Of a DNA stretch of 64,000 bases, positions 1 through 8,771 are shown piece by piece. The DNA is taken from contig NZ_CP024845.1 of NCBI RefSeq assembly GCF_002788215.1, forward strand, positions 2,046,001 to 2,110,000, in the 5' to 3' direction. The first letter of the stretch is position 1. Each line of letters opens with the position of its first letter. Made by a program: the position numbers and the translations under genes. The notes beneath the pieces are model-generated. The model was not told the origin of the DNA. It searched no databases and worked only from the letters and a program-made list of their open reading frames with translations. This stretch comes from Halohasta litchfieldiae (lineage in GTDB: Archaea; Halobacteriota; Halobacteria; Halobacteriales; Haloferacaceae).

Positions 1-128
1 CCGACCGCGAGACGCTGTGGGTTTCGCCCGGTCTGCCGTTTGTGGTCCCGATGTTCGTCGGCCTGCTTGTCGCCTTCAGCTACGGCGACCTGCTGTTCGG
101 CCTGTTCGGCTGGCTCGGCTTCTTTTAA
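1..128 (+). CDS. pibD: C-terminal end of an archaeal prepilin/preflagellin peptidase (partial)
   Basis: Only the last 41 codons are in the window, in the frame starting at base 3, ending with TAA at 126-128. The tail is hydrophobic: a Pro-Gly-Leu-Pro segment leads into PMFVGLLVAFSYGDLLFGL, which looks like the last transmembrane helix and the short C-terminal tail of archaeal class III signal peptidases (FlaK/PibD). Those enzymes cleave the signal peptides of archaellins and pilins at the membrane. The aspartate active site would lie upstream, outside the window. The next gene, hisI, starts 59 bases later on the same strand. The assignment rests on the tail alone, so another polytopic membrane protein is possible. 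Confidence 0.5.
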   Translation, partial: DRETLWVSPGLPFVVPMFVGLLVAFSYGDLLFGLFGWLGFF

Positions 129-186
129 GTAGTCGGCTGCTACCAACGGGAAAGCCCTATTGGTCATCCACTCCTCGTTTGTGCCA

Positions 187-555
187 ATGACCGACCAGAT
201 CGAGGTCGACTTCGGTGAGGACGGACTGGTTCCCGCCGTCGCTCAGGATGCCGACTCGAAGGACGTACTGATGCTCGCCTACGTCTCTCCCGAGGCACTG
301 GACGCGACTATCGAAACCGGGTTTGCCCACTACTACTCCCGGAGCCGCGACGAACTCTGGAAGAAAGGCGCAAGTAGCGGCCACCTTCAGGAAATCGAGG
401 AGGTCCGTGTCGACTGCGATGCCGATACCCTCCTTTATATAGTTGATCAGGAGGGTGGGGCCTGCCACACTGGCCGGGAGAACTGTTTCTACCGGACCAT
501 CGACGGCGAAGAGGTCGCCGAAACCGTCTTCGATCCCGACGCTGTATACGAGTAA
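187..555 (+). CDS. hisI: Phosphoribosyl-AMP cyclohydrolase HisI
   Basis: Third step of histidine biosynthesis: opens the purine ring of phosphoribosyl-AMP. The 122-residue length fits the stand-alone enzyme, with no HisE domain attached. Conserved ligands are visible: the D76-C77-D78-x-D80 cluster (Mg2+ aspartates and one zinc cysteine), then [12 protein letters not shown] with the other two zinc cysteines at 93 and 100. The ATG at 187 gives a family-like N-terminus ([14 protein letters not shown]). The frame is open back to a TTG at 160, but those nine codons look unrelated. The stop is one base before the next gene's ATG, so the two are probably co-transcribed. Confidence 0.95.
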   Translation: MTDQIEVDFGEDGLVPAVAQDADSKDVLMLAYVSPEALDATIETGFAHYYSRSRDELWKKGASSGHLQEIEEVRVDCDADTLLYIVDQEGGACHTGRENCFYRTIDGEEVAETVFDPDAVYE

Positions 556-556
556 C

Positions 557-1762
557 ATGGCTGACGTCGCCACTGCGGCCGCCTCGACACCGGCCGCCGA
601 CGTGGTTGCGGAACTCGAAGCCGCGTACGACCGAATCCGGGAGATCGAAGCCGAGGTCGACGAGATCGGTGAGGCGAACGTCGAGGCGGCCGCCGACGCC
701 TACCGGAACGCCACGCGACTGCTCGATAGCTACGAGGCCAGCGCAACCGGCACCGGCGATTTCGGTGCCTACCTCGAATTCCAAAACAAATTCATTGCGC
801 TCGCCGAGAGCCTCCCGGAGTCGGCGATGGCCGCCGACGCCGTCCAGCGGGCCAGCGACCGAATGGACAAGCGACGACTCACCGCGGCGGATTTCGACTA
901 CGCCCGCGAGCAAGTCAACGAGGCCGCCGAGGCAATCGACCTGCTCGAAGCCCGCGAGGAGGCCCACGACGACTACCGGAGTGCGCGCCACGACGCCAAA
1001 GCACGGAACAAAGAACTCGAATCCGAGGTCGACCACCTCCATCACGTCCAAGAACTCGGGACGGCCGATCTCGATACCTCGCTCGATCCCCTCCGCGAGC
1101 CAGTCAAGAGCTACAACGCGGCCGTCCGCGAGGCCTTCGAGACGTTCCGAACCGCTGAGAGCGCCCGCGAACTGTTCGATCTGCTGGCTGCTGGCGCCGA
1201 GCGCCCGCTTGTCGGCGTCGACCGCCCACCCAGTGATCTCGCAGACTACATCCACTCTGCGCCGGCGGGCGAGGAACCGCTGTCGACGCTCCGGGAGTAC
1301 GCCGAGTACTCGCCATCGAAACTCGACCACTACGTCGACGATCCGGGCGCGCTCCGAACCCATGTCTCGGTTCACCAGACCTATCTAAAGCGACTGGGTC
1401 CCGAACCGCTGCTGATCGACTGGCCGCCCGCCGAGGCCGGAGTGGTTCGCGCCCGGCTTCAGGAACTCGCCCCGCTCGTCCGTCGACTCGATGCGGCGAC
1501 TGACAGGGCCGAGTCAAGCGGGGCGGAGTCGGATGAATCGGAGGGGGACAGCGAGCCGATTGAGCACCACCGTCGACAACTCGCGCGGCTGACTCGGACC
1601 GACGACTACGACCGCCTTCGGCAGGTGGCGGTTGCGGACGCAGAGTTGAACGACGAAGAGTTCGAGCGACTCGCTTCGGGCGCTATCGAGGACGATCTGG
1701 CGGCTGTCGAGGCGGGTATCGATGCTATCGACACCGCACTTGCGGAGTACACTGTTGACTGA
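557..1762 (+). CDS. Haloarchaeal conserved coiled-coil protein, function unknown
   Basis: A 401-residue, very acidic protein that starts one base after the hisI stop codon. From about residue 15 to 220 it is rich in Ala/Glu/Arg heptads (for example ELEAAYDRIREIEAEVDEI), which predicts a long coiled coil. A more globular C-terminal half follows, containing a Ser/Glu/Asp-rich linker near residue 325 (ESSGAESDESEGDSEP). There is no signal peptide and no membrane segment. I recognise the style of a haloarchaea-specific family but no catalytic motif. Coupling to hisI suggests co-expression rather than a histidine pathway role. Confidence 0.85.
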   Translation: MADVATAAASTPAADVVAELEAAYDRIREIEAEVDEIGEANVEAAADAYRNATRLLDSYEASATGTGDFGAYLEFQNKFIALAESLPESAMAADAVQRASDRMDKRRLTAADFDYAREQVNEAAEAIDLLEAREEAHDDYRSARHDAKARNKELESEVDHLHHVQELGTADLDTSLDPLREPVKSYNAAVREAFETFRTAESARELFDLLAAGAERPLVGVDRPPSDLADYIHSAPAGEEPLSTLREYAEYSPSKLDHYVDDPGALRTHVSVHQTYLKRLGPEPLLIDWPPAEAGVVRARLQELAPLVRRLDAATDRAESSGAESDESEGDSEPIEHHRRQLARLTRTDDYDRLRQVAVADAELNDEEFERLASGAIEDDLAAVEAGIDAIDTALAEYTVD

Positions 1763-1777
1763 AAAAGGGGACCGACG

Positions 1778-3283
1778 CTACGGTTCGATGGTTCGTGACA
1801 CCCAGCCGCTCGGCCCGTCGGGGAACTGATCGGTCTCCATCTCGGGTTGGACGTTGCCATCAGCGTCGACCGCCCGCGCGATGACATCGGTTGGCTCGTC
1901 GGGCGAGAACGTGTAGCGCCACTGGTGCCAGCTGTCGACCGGCCCCAGTGGATCGGTGAGTTCTGCATTCGTCCACGAGGAGCCGCCGTCGGTTGAGACC
2001 TCGACACGGTCGATGTCCGCACAGCAGGCGTAGGCGTGGCCGCCGACGGTGACGCCCTCGCTGCTCCGGTCGACCGACCAGATTTTGGCGATCTGCCGGA
2101 CTTCACCGGTGCCCGTCCAGCCACGATTTTCCCAGTAGCCCTCCGGCTCGTCGGTGAACTCCAGTTCGGTGACCCATTTCGTGTTCACTTCGCCCCAGTT
2201 GCCCGGGACCATCAGCCTGACCGGATGGCCGTGTTCCCGCGGGAGCAGCCGCCCGTTCATCCCGTAGACGACGTAGGATTCGGCGAGTTCCTCGCGGCTG
2301 GTGGAGACGAAGTAGTCGTCGTCGGCCCGCGAAATGGCCTCCTCAGCCTGCGGACCAGCCTCTTCGAGCAGCGTTGACAGCGGCACGCCGGTCCAGACCG
2401 CGTTGTCCATCTTCCGGGCGTTGAGATCCTCGCCGACACAGCGGAGCGTGCTGTAGAAGTGTTCGGCCTCCATCTCTTGGAGTTCGTCGTAGCTGATTTC
2501 GACCTCGTTTTCAACCGCGCCGGTGATCGTCAGCGACCACGTTTTGGCGTCGACCATCGGCGCGACGGTGGCGATGTCGACCGTGTAGAAGTTGCCAATT
2601 TCGCTCACGAGGCTGGGCGCACCGGGGAGATCGAACGCCTGCTGTTCGGCCGAATCGAGCATCTGCTGGACCTCGGTGGGCGGTGACGTGCCGCCGCCGA
2701 GGAACTGCACCGATCCCTCCGGGGTTCGCCGCTGGCCGAGCATGTAGCTCACTCCGGCGAGTCCGGCGACGCCGACCCCCGTTTTCAGCGTGGCTCGCTT
2801 GCGGTCGTCGACTTTGCGGGCTGTCCGGACACTCAGCGGATCGTTCGCACCGAGGAACGAAATGATGCCGACGACCAGTGCTGCCGGCAGGGCCGCCGCA
2901 GCCGCCGCGAACACTGCGCCGGTGGTGACCGCTGCGAGCCCCCAGACAGCCACACCAGTCAGCGGCACCGCGAGATACTGTCGACCGGTGGCGACCTCGA
3001 TTTCGAGCAGTATCGTGATCACCACGGCGACGACGGCGACGACAATCGCCGCGGCGGTCGCGAGCCGTGCCGGTTGGGCGAGACTCCCGAGGGAGTCCAA
3101 GACCGTGTTGACGAGGAGTGCGGGCGTATTCTCGGTGAGAAAGGCGGCGGCTGGCTCGACGACGAACGACTGGCTGAAGCCAGTGTAGGCGTAGGAGCCG
3201 GCGACAGCACTGACTCCGGCGAGCACTGCGGTGATGACTCGCCAGAACCGTTCGCCCGAGGTGAGTCGACCGACGATGCCCAT
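1778..3283 (-). CDS. Membrane-anchored molybdopterin-dependent oxidoreductase (sulfite oxidase family)
   Basis: 501 residues. The first ~170 form about four to five hydrophobic helices, a membrane anchor. A linker leads to an oxidoreductase molybdopterin-binding domain with the cofactor-ligating cysteine in STLRCVGE and the motif PREHGHPVRLMVPGNWG. The last ~100 residues form the Mo-cofactor dimerisation (Ig-like) domain typical of sulfite oxidase and YedY-like proteins. No heme domain is present. The ATG at 3283 is preceded by a GAGGGGA ribosome site; the frame is open further upstream but without conserved sequence. The substrate cannot be told from sequence; sulfite or methionine-sulfoxide type chemistry is the family range. 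It converges on the upstream gene with a 15-base gap. Confidence 0.85.
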   Translation of the reverse strand: MGIVGRLTSGERFWRVITAVLAGVSAVAGSYAYTGFSQSFVVEPAAAFLTENTPALLVNTVLDSLGSLAQPARLATAAAIVVAVVAVVITILLEIEVATGRQYLAVPLTGVAVWGLAAVTTGAVFAAAAAALPAALVVGIISFLGANDPLSVRTARKVDDRKRATLKTGVGVAGLAGVSYMLGQRRTPEGSVQFLGGGTSPPTEVQQMLDSAEQQAFDLPGAPSLVSEIGNFYTVDIATVAPMVDAKTWSLTITGAVENEVEISYDELQEMEAEHFYSTLRCVGEDLNARKMDNAVWTGVPLSTLLEEAGPQAEEAISRADDDYFVSTSREELAESYVVYGMNGRLLPREHGHPVRLMVPGNWGEVNTKWVTELEFTDEPEGYWENRGWTGTGEVRQIAKIWSVDRSSEGVTVGGHAYACCADIDRVEVSTDGGSSWTNAELTDPLGPVDSWHQWRYTFSPDEPTDVIARAVDADGNVQPEMETDQFPDGPSGWVSRTIEP

Positions 3284-3498
3284 TAGCTTCCCCTCCGGTC
3301 GATCCGATGTTGTTCTGTTCGGTCGACGGTGGTTGGTGGGCCTCGCGTGCGGTCTCGTTGGTCCGAGACAGCAGTCGGCGGTGGGCTGGATAGAGATGGC
3401 ATATCCGAGTCCACAACTCCCACCCGGTAATGGGTTTTTCAAGGTTCGTTCGAACTCCGTCTAGAATTGGGTCGACATCCGGGCGGCTACAAAAGGGA

Positions 3499-4854
3499 TT
3501 ATCGGGCGTCTTCGAGTACCGCTTCCATCTCGTCGGCGAGTTCGGTCGCCCGCTGTTCGGTGGTGGCCTCCGAGCAGATCCGGACTTTCGGCTCGGTGCC
3601 GCTGGGGCGGACCAATACCCACGCGTCGCCGTAGTCGAGCCGGTAGCCGTCGATGGTGGTGGCCTCAACGTCGCTGTGTTCGACGTATTCGGTCGCGGCA
3701 TCGAGCAGCGATTGGAGTTCGGCCTCCGATTCGTAGCTGAGGTTGATGCGTTTGTTATGGTACTCTTGATACGGCGCAACGACCTCACTGGCTGGCTGGG
3801 CTGCGACGCGTTCGAGGAACTTCGCGCCGATATAAGGGCCATCACGCACGAGTCGATGGTTCGGGAAAAAGATGCCCCCGTTGCCCTCGCCCGCAATCGG
3901 CACCGACCGGCCCTCGGCCCACAGCTCTTTGACGCGAGTGATGATGTGGGTCGCGCCAATCGGCGTTAGCTCAAGTTCCGCGCCGACTCGGTTACAGACG
4001 TCGACCAGTCGCTGGGAGACGTTAACCGCGGCGACCGTCGAATCGCCCGCTTCGAGTTCACTTTCGGCAAGCGCTGCCAGCGAGGCGTCGCCCTCGATAA
4101 AGCGGCCGGTTTCGTCGAAAAACACCGAGCGGTCGGCGTCGCCGTCGTGGGCAATGCCGACGTCGGCATCAGTCGACCGGACGAGGTGGCCGAGATCTGC
4201 GAGGTTTTCGGGGACTGGTTCGGGGAGTCGACCGGGGAAATGGCCGTCGGGCTGGGCGTTGACTGTGATGACTCGACAGCCCAACCGCCGGTAGAACTCG
4301 GGGCTGGCGAACGTGCCCGCACCGTGGCCGGGATCGAGCGCGACCGTGAGATCTGCGTCGGCGATTGCCTCGCGGTCGACCGAGTTCACGAGCGAGTCGA
4401 CGTAGTCGCGGTTGACCGTCTCGATGGTGGTCGTTTCGCCGACTGCGTCCCACGCTGCGGTGTCGAACTCCTCGGTGAGGACGTGGTCTTCGATTCGTTC
4501 GAGGATGTCGACCGAGAGTTCGACACCGTCGGCTCCGATGAGTTTGACGCCGTTGTACTCCGGCGGGTTGTGCGAGGCGGTCAGCAGGACTGCGGGGATG
4601 CCGTGGCGTTCACAGTAGTGGCCGACCGCGGGGGTCGGCGTCTGGCCGAGTCTGTCGACGTCGAGACCGACAGTTGCGAGTCCGGCGGCGGTGGCATCAG
4701 CAAACAGCTGTCCGGTCGTCCGGGTGTCGGTGGCGATAGCTGCGCGGTCGGCCTCCCAGACCGTCCCGGCAGCCTTCGCCACCCGAAGGACGAACTCGGG
4801 GGTGAGGTCCCGCCCCGCAACCCCCCGAGCGCCACTGGAGCCGAATACCTTCAT
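3499..4854 (-). CDS. glmM: Phosphoglucosamine mutase / phosphomannomutase family (GlmM-type)
   Basis: 451 residues, normal for the alpha-D-phosphohexomutase family, which moves phosphate between C6 and C1 of hexose phosphates on the way to nucleotide sugars. Four signature loops are in order: the phosphoserine loop TASHNP (Ser94), the metal loop DGDADRSVF near residue 235, the sugar-binding GEGNGGIFFP near 320, and the phosphate-binding RPSGTEPKVRI near the C-terminus. The start ATG at 4854 has an AGAGAGG ribosome site just upstream. Choice of glucosamine-phosphate as substrate is by similarity; archaeal paralogues also act on mannose or glucose phosphates. Confidence 0.88.
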   Translation of the reverse strand: MKVFGSSGARGVAGRDLTPEFVLRVAKAAGTVWEADRAAIATDTRTTGQLFADATAAGLATVGLDVDRLGQTPTPAVGHYCERHGIPAVLLTASHNPPEYNGVKLIGADGVELSVDILERIEDHVLTEEFDTAAWDAVGETTTIETVNRDYVDSLVNSVDREAIADADLTVALDPGHGAGTFASPEFYRRLGCRVITVNAQPDGHFPGRLPEPVPENLADLGHLVRSTDADVGIAHDGDADRSVFFDETGRFIEGDASLAALAESELEAGDSTVAAVNVSQRLVDVCNRVGAELELTPIGATHIITRVKELWAEGRSVPIAGEGNGGIFFPNHRLVRDGPYIGAKFLERVAAQPASEVVAPYQEYHNKRINLSYESEAELQSLLDAATEYVEHSDVEATTIDGYRLDYGDAWVLVRPSGTEPKVRICSEATTEQRATELADEMEAVLEDAR

Positions 4855-5073
4855 ACCTCTCTGTCAGTCGGCTGCTTCATATCGTTTCCGAACCAGTCGC
4901 TTCATGCGTTCTCATATGATACGTATTCCTCCGCTTCAATCGCCCGCCCCTCGAACGAGAGCTGTCTTCGGTCGACTGGTGATTTCGGCGGAACTACCAA
5001 CACGTCACGCTGGTATTTTGTCTTTTGCTTACAGTCTACGATCTCCATACGAAACGGAGGGGGTTCCGTTCGC

Positions 5074-6498
5074 TCACCGATTGAGCGTGTGAATCGCTTG
5101 GCCCTCGGCGTTTTCGGCGGCCTCCATCACTGCCTCGGCAAGCGTTGGATGGGTGTGGACCGTCGACGCGACATCCTCTAGCGTGGCTCCGAGTTCGATT
5201 GCCAGCGTTATTTCGGCGATCAGCTCCGAGGCTTCGGGACCGACGATTTTGCCGCCCAGCACGAAACCACTCTCCTCGTCGGCGATGATCTTGACGAAGC
5301 CATCGGTGTGGCCAGTCGTCAGCGCCCGGCCGGAGGCACGGAACGGCATTTCGCCGACAACTGGCGTGAATCCAGCCTCCTCGGCCTCGGTTTCGGTCAG
5401 CCCGACGGTTGCGATTTCGGGATCGGTGAACACCGCCGCCGGGATCGCTTGAACATCCATCGCGGCTGGCTCGCCAGCAACGACTTCGGCGGCGACGATT
5501 CCCTCCTTCGAGGCGGCGTGGGCCAGCATTGGATCGCCAGCCACGTCGCCGATTGCGTGGATATGGTCGACGTTGGTCCGCATCCGATCATCGGTCGGAA
5601 TCACGCCCCGATCCGTGGTCTCGATGCCTGCGTTGTCGAGATCCAGCGTGTCGGTGACCGGCGCGCGACCCACGGCGACCAGCACCTTGTCGGCTCCGTA
5701 GGTCGACTCCTCGCCGTCTTCAGTTTCGGTCATCACCATGACTCCCTCCTCGCCGTCGGCCCAGCTACTGGCTCCTTCGCCGAAGTTGAACTCGATGCCT
5801 AGGTCTTCGGCTTTCGAGCGAATGATCTGGGTGACGTCCTCGCCGTAGGTCGGCAGAATATCATCCAGCATCTCAACCACGGTCACTTCACTGCCGAGTT
5901 TGGCGAATACAGTCGACAGTTCCATCCCGATGTAGCCGCCACCGACGACGACCAACTGATTGGGGATCTCGGTCGCAGCGAGCGCGTCGGTCGAACTCCA
6001 GACGTGGTCGTCGCTGTACTCGAAGCCCGGAATTTGAATGGGCCGCGAGCCGGTGGCGATAATCGCGTGTTTGAATTCGATGGTCTCGCTGCCTTGGCCG
6101 TCGCCGCTGTGGGCGATTCGGGCGGTGTCTTCGTCGACGAAACTCGCGGTGCCTTCGATGAGTTCGACGCCGTTTGCCTTGCAGAGCTTTTCGACGCCGC
6201 CGGTCAGTTGGTCGACCACTCCGTCTTTCCACTCGTTCATGGTGGGGAGGTCGACGTCGGGATCCGCAGAGATGCCCATCATTTCGGCGTTGTCGACTTC
6301 GTGGGCGAGGTCAGTCGCCGTAATATAGGCTTTTGAGGGGATACAGCCCGTATTTAAACAGGTGCCGCCGAAAGCGTCCTTTTCGACCAGTGTGACATCA
6401 AGATCTCGTTGTGCAGCGCGGATGGCGGCCACGTAGCCGCCGGGGCCTGCGCCGATGACCAACAGATCAGTTCCGGTTGTAACGTCTCCTACGACCAT
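5074..6498 (-). CDS. lpdA: Dihydrolipoyl dehydrogenase (E3)
   Basis: 474 residues. Reoxidises the dihydrolipoyl arm of the E2 subunit and passes electrons to NAD+. Visible: N-terminal FAD Rossmann motif GAGPGG near residue 16; the redox-active disulfide GGTCLNTGCIPSK; the NAD Rossmann motif GGGYIGME; the second FAD motif around AIGDVAG; and the catalytic His-Glu pair in HTHPTLAEAVMEA near the end. It lies downstream of pdhC in the same orientation but is separated by vapBC on the other strand. A TATA-like GGATTTTACC about 26 bases before the ATG suggests its own leaderless promoter. It probably serves all 2-oxoacid dehydrogenase and glycine cleavage complexes of the cell. Confidence 0.95.
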   Translation of the reverse strand: MVVGDVTTGTDLLVIGAGPGGYVAAIRAAQRDLDVTLVEKDAFGGTCLNTGCIPSKAYITATDLAHEVDNAEMMGISADPDVDLPTMNEWKDGVVDQLTGGVEKLCKANGVELIEGTASFVDEDTARIAHSGDGQGSETIEFKHAIIATGSRPIQIPGFEYSDDHVWSSTDALAATEIPNQLVVVGGGYIGMELSTVFAKLGSEVTVVEMLDDILPTYGEDVTQIIRSKAEDLGIEFNFGEGASSWADGEEGVMVMTETEDGEESTYGADKVLVAVGRAPVTDTLDLDNAGIETTDRGVIPTDDRMRTNVDHIHAIGDVAGDPMLAHAASKEGIVAAEVVAGEPAAMDVQAIPAAVFTDPEIATVGLTETEAEEAGFTPVVGEMPFRASGRALTTGHTDGFVKIIADEESGFVLGGKIVGPEASELIAEITLAIELGATLEDVASTVHTHPTLAEAVMEAAENAEGQAIHTLNR

Positions 6499-6564
6499 AC
6501 GCTGTATTTAGTACGGCGTGGTAAAATCCCGACCCTTGCTTATGAGCAGCGTAACTTAGTTGAG

Positions 6565-6587
6565 TGTGTATGCAGACTGTATACACA
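6565..6587 (+). promoter_or_regulatory. Inverted repeat overlapping the vapB start, likely VapBC operator
   Basis: TGTGTAT (6565-6571) and ATACACA (6581-6587) form a perfect 7-base inverted repeat around a 9-base spacer. The right arm ends on the A of the vapB start codon. Antitoxins of this kind usually bind such palindromes to repress their own operon, so autoregulation is inferred from position. Confidence 0.55.
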
Positions 6588-6781
6588 TGAGTACCTCAAT
6601 TCGGGTCTCGGATGACACCAAACAGATGCTGCAGAGCCTCAAACGGGACGACGAGACGTTTGATGAACTACTGGAGCGTCTCGCACAGAGTGAGCAGCCG
6701 ATTGATATCGGTGCGTGGAGTGAGGAAGACGCTGATCGAGCACGTGAGGCAGTGAAACACTCGCGGGAGAGCTTTGAGTAG
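6587..6781 (+). CDS. vapB: VapB-type antitoxin
   Basis: 64 residues. The N-terminus STSIRVSDDTKQMLQSL is the beta-strand plus helix of a ribbon-helix-helix-like DNA-binding domain, of the kind found in archaeal VapB antitoxins. The acidic C-terminal part (residues 40-64) would wrap and inhibit the toxin. The ATG at 6587 is preferred because the perfect inverted repeat ends there; an in-frame start upstream would place the operator inside the coding region. The stop TAG overlaps the toxin's GTG by one base. The gene is inserted opposite in direction to its neighbours lpdA and pdhC. Confidence 0.82.
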   Translation: MSTSIRVSDDTKQMLQSLKRDDETFDELLERLAQSEQPIDIGAWSEEDADRAREAVKHSRESFE

Positions 6782-7179
6782 TGACGTTCCTCGATAGCTC
6801 CGTCATTATCGATATGCTAGCAGGCGTTCCGGACGTCGTTACCGCCGTCGAACAACGTGGACAACCCTATCTTACGTCCTCGCTCTGTGTGTTTGAGGTC
6901 ATCCATGGGAAACTCGGTTCTGGCGAAACCGATGTCGTCGGCGTCCGCCAGCAGTTCGGTGGTGTTCAGTCATTGGAATTGAACGAACAGATTGCACTGG
7001 AAGCCGCCCGAATGCAGGACGAATTACTGGATGATGGCGACCGAATGGCGGTTCGAGATCTGCTTATCGCAGCGACCGCACGGTCGACTGGTGATGAACT
7101 CGTCGTCGCAGACGCTGACTTCGAAACCCATCAGCTCTCGACGATGATGGATGTTACAAACCTTCGCCGGGACCACTGA
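6781..7179 (+). CDS. vapC: VapC-type PIN-domain ribonuclease toxin
   Basis: 132 residues, one complete PIN domain. The acidic metal-binding set is visible: Asp5 in FLDSSVIID, Glu39 in SLCVFEVIHG, Asp93 in VRDLLIAATA, and Asp111/Asp113 in VVADADFE. PIN toxins of type II systems cleave tRNA or rRNA and are blocked by their antitoxin. The start is GTG at 6781, sharing its G with the vapB stop, which is typical translational coupling. No residue needed for catalysis seems lost, so the toxin looks intact. The gene ends 12 bases before the convergent pdhC stop. Confidence 0.88.
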   Translation: MTFLDSSVIIDMLAGVPDVVTAVEQRGQPYLTSSLCVFEVIHGKLGSGETDVVGVRQQFGGVQSLELNEQIALEAARMQDELLDDGDRMAVRDLLIAATARSTGDELVVADADFETHQLSTMMDVTNLRRDH

Positions 7180-7191
7180 GAAACGCTCCAA

Positions 7192-8769
7192 CTACGTCGA
7201 CTCAAGCAGGAGTCGATTCGGCTGTTCGAGATAGTCGATCACACGGTTGGTGAACTCTGCACCCTCAGCGCCGTCGATCACGCGGTGGTCAATCGACAGC
7301 GACAGCGGGAGTGTCTCACGGGCAACGACCTCGTCGCCGTCCTCGTGTTCCTCGACAACGGGCCGCTTTTCGATTGCACCGAGGCCAAGAATGGCCGTCT
7401 CTGGATGGTTGATGATTGGGGTGGCGTACTCGCCGCCAATCGCCCCGTAGTTCGTAATCGTGAACGTCCCGCCCTGCATCTCCTCGCGGCTCAATTTGCG
7501 CTCTCGGGCTCGCTCGGCGAGGTCGACGACCTCCTCGCTCAGTTCGAGGATCGTTTTCTGGTCGACATTCCGCACGACCGGCACCAAGAGTCCAGCGTCG
7601 GTTGCCACCGCGACCCCGATATGGTAGTCGTCTCTGAGAACGACCTCCTCGTTGGTTTCGTCGAGCGTCGAGTTGAGAACCGGCATCTGCTTCAGCGCGC
7701 GCACGACGGCTTTCATCACGAACGGGAGGTAGGTCAGCCGTGCGCCGGACTCTGCGGCGACGGGTTTGAGCTCTGTCCGGAGGTCGACCAGATCCGAGAC
7801 GGTTGCGGTGTCGTGGTGGCTGACGTGGGGGATCGTCTCTTTCGACCGCACCATCTGCTCGCCGATTGTCCGGCGAATCCCGCGGTAGGGGATGCGTGTT
7901 TCCGCGCCGTCGACCGCTGGCTCGGCAGCCGCCTCACTGACTGCCGCGGCGTCGGCGGCGTGGGCATCCTGTTGGGCCTCGGCATACGATCTGACATCGG
8001 TCGGCGAAACGAACGGTTGGCCCTCGCGTTCGACGTCGGTTGGCACCGCGTTGATGTCGATGCCCAACTCGTCGGCCAGCTTGCGGGTCGCCGGGGCGGC
8101 CGCCGTTCGGTCGCGGGTCGCGGCTTCCGGGGTCGGTTGTGGTGACTCGCTCGCGGCTGTCGACGCAGTCTCGCCATCGCTAGCCAGTCCGGCCCCACTC
8201 ACCGACTCGCCGCCCTTCGAGACGGCTGACTTCCCGCTGGGCGTGAACGGTTTCGGTCCGGATGTCTCGCCTTCTGTTTCATCCTCGTCTCCGCTTTCGG
8301 CTGCTTCTCGAACGTCCTGCTCGTTGATGCGGCCTGCCTGCCCCGAACCGTCGACCGTCGCGATGTCGACGCCGAGTTCGCGGGCCAGCCGCCGGACTCG
8401 TGGCGGGGCGAACACACGACCTTCCGATGTCGTGACTTCTTCGTCCGCCTCAACTGCCGCGGTCGTATCCCGCTCCCTGTCCGGTTCGGCCTCACTCTCG
8501 GCTTCCGCGTCGGTTTCGACTGCATCCTCGTCGACGTCGAAAGAGATGATCTCGTCGCCGACGGGGACGATGGTCCCCTCGTCGACGAGCAGTTCTTTGA
8601 CCGTCCCGTTGTACGGTGAGGGGATTTCGACGAGCGATTTGTCCGTCTCGACTTCGGCGACGGGCTGGTCTTCGGTGACTCGCTCGCCGGGCTCGACGAG
8701 CCACGTGACGAGTTCGCCTTCCGCGACCCCTTCGCCGACATCAGGAAGTGTGAACGCTTTGACCGCCAT
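7192..8769 (-). CDS. pdhC: Dihydrolipoamide acetyltransferase E2 of the pyruvate dehydrogenase-type complex
   Basis: 525 residues. The domain order is: one lipoyl domain (1-78) with the lipoylated Lys44 in VETDKSLVEIP; an acidic linker; a peripheral-subunit-binding domain near 120-158 (PPRVRRLARELGVD); a long Ser/Glu-rich linker; a second binding-domain-like segment near 225-265 (PATRKLADELGIDINAV); and the acyltransferase catalytic domain from about 292, ending with the active-site HRVIDG. It forms the core that carries the acyl group between E1 and E3. The ATG at 8769 is chosen because the lipoyl domain begins directly there. The gene follows pdhB by two bases and is in the same operon. The second binding domain is unusual compared with the common one-domain layout. 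Confidence 0.93.
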   Translation of the reverse strand: MAVKAFTLPDVGEGVAEGELVTWLVEPGERVTEDQPVAEVETDKSLVEIPSPYNGTVKELLVDEGTIVPVGDEIISFDVDEDAVETDAEAESEAEPDRERDTTAAVEADEEVTTSEGRVFAPPRVRRLARELGVDIATVDGSGQAGRINEQDVREAAESGDEDETEGETSGPKPFTPSGKSAVSKGGESVSGAGLASDGETASTAASESPQPTPEAATRDRTAAAPATRKLADELGIDINAVPTDVEREGQPFVSPTDVRSYAEAQQDAHAADAAAVSEAAAEPAVDGAETRIPYRGIRRTIGEQMVRSKETIPHVSHHDTATVSDLVDLRTELKPVAAESGARLTYLPFVMKAVVRALKQMPVLNSTLDETNEEVVLRDDYHIGVAVATDAGLLVPVVRNVDQKTILELSEEVVDLAERARERKLSREEMQGGTFTITNYGAIGGEYATPIINHPETAILGLGAIEKRPVVEEHEDGDEVVARETLPLSLSIDHRVIDGAEGAEFTNRVIDYLEQPNRLLLEST

Positions 8770-8771
8770 GG

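Noticed and set aside
308-1375. Long open frame antisense to hisI and the coiled-coil gene (355 residues)
   Set aside because: A mirror of high-GC codon bias; no family features, and the sense frames are clear genes.
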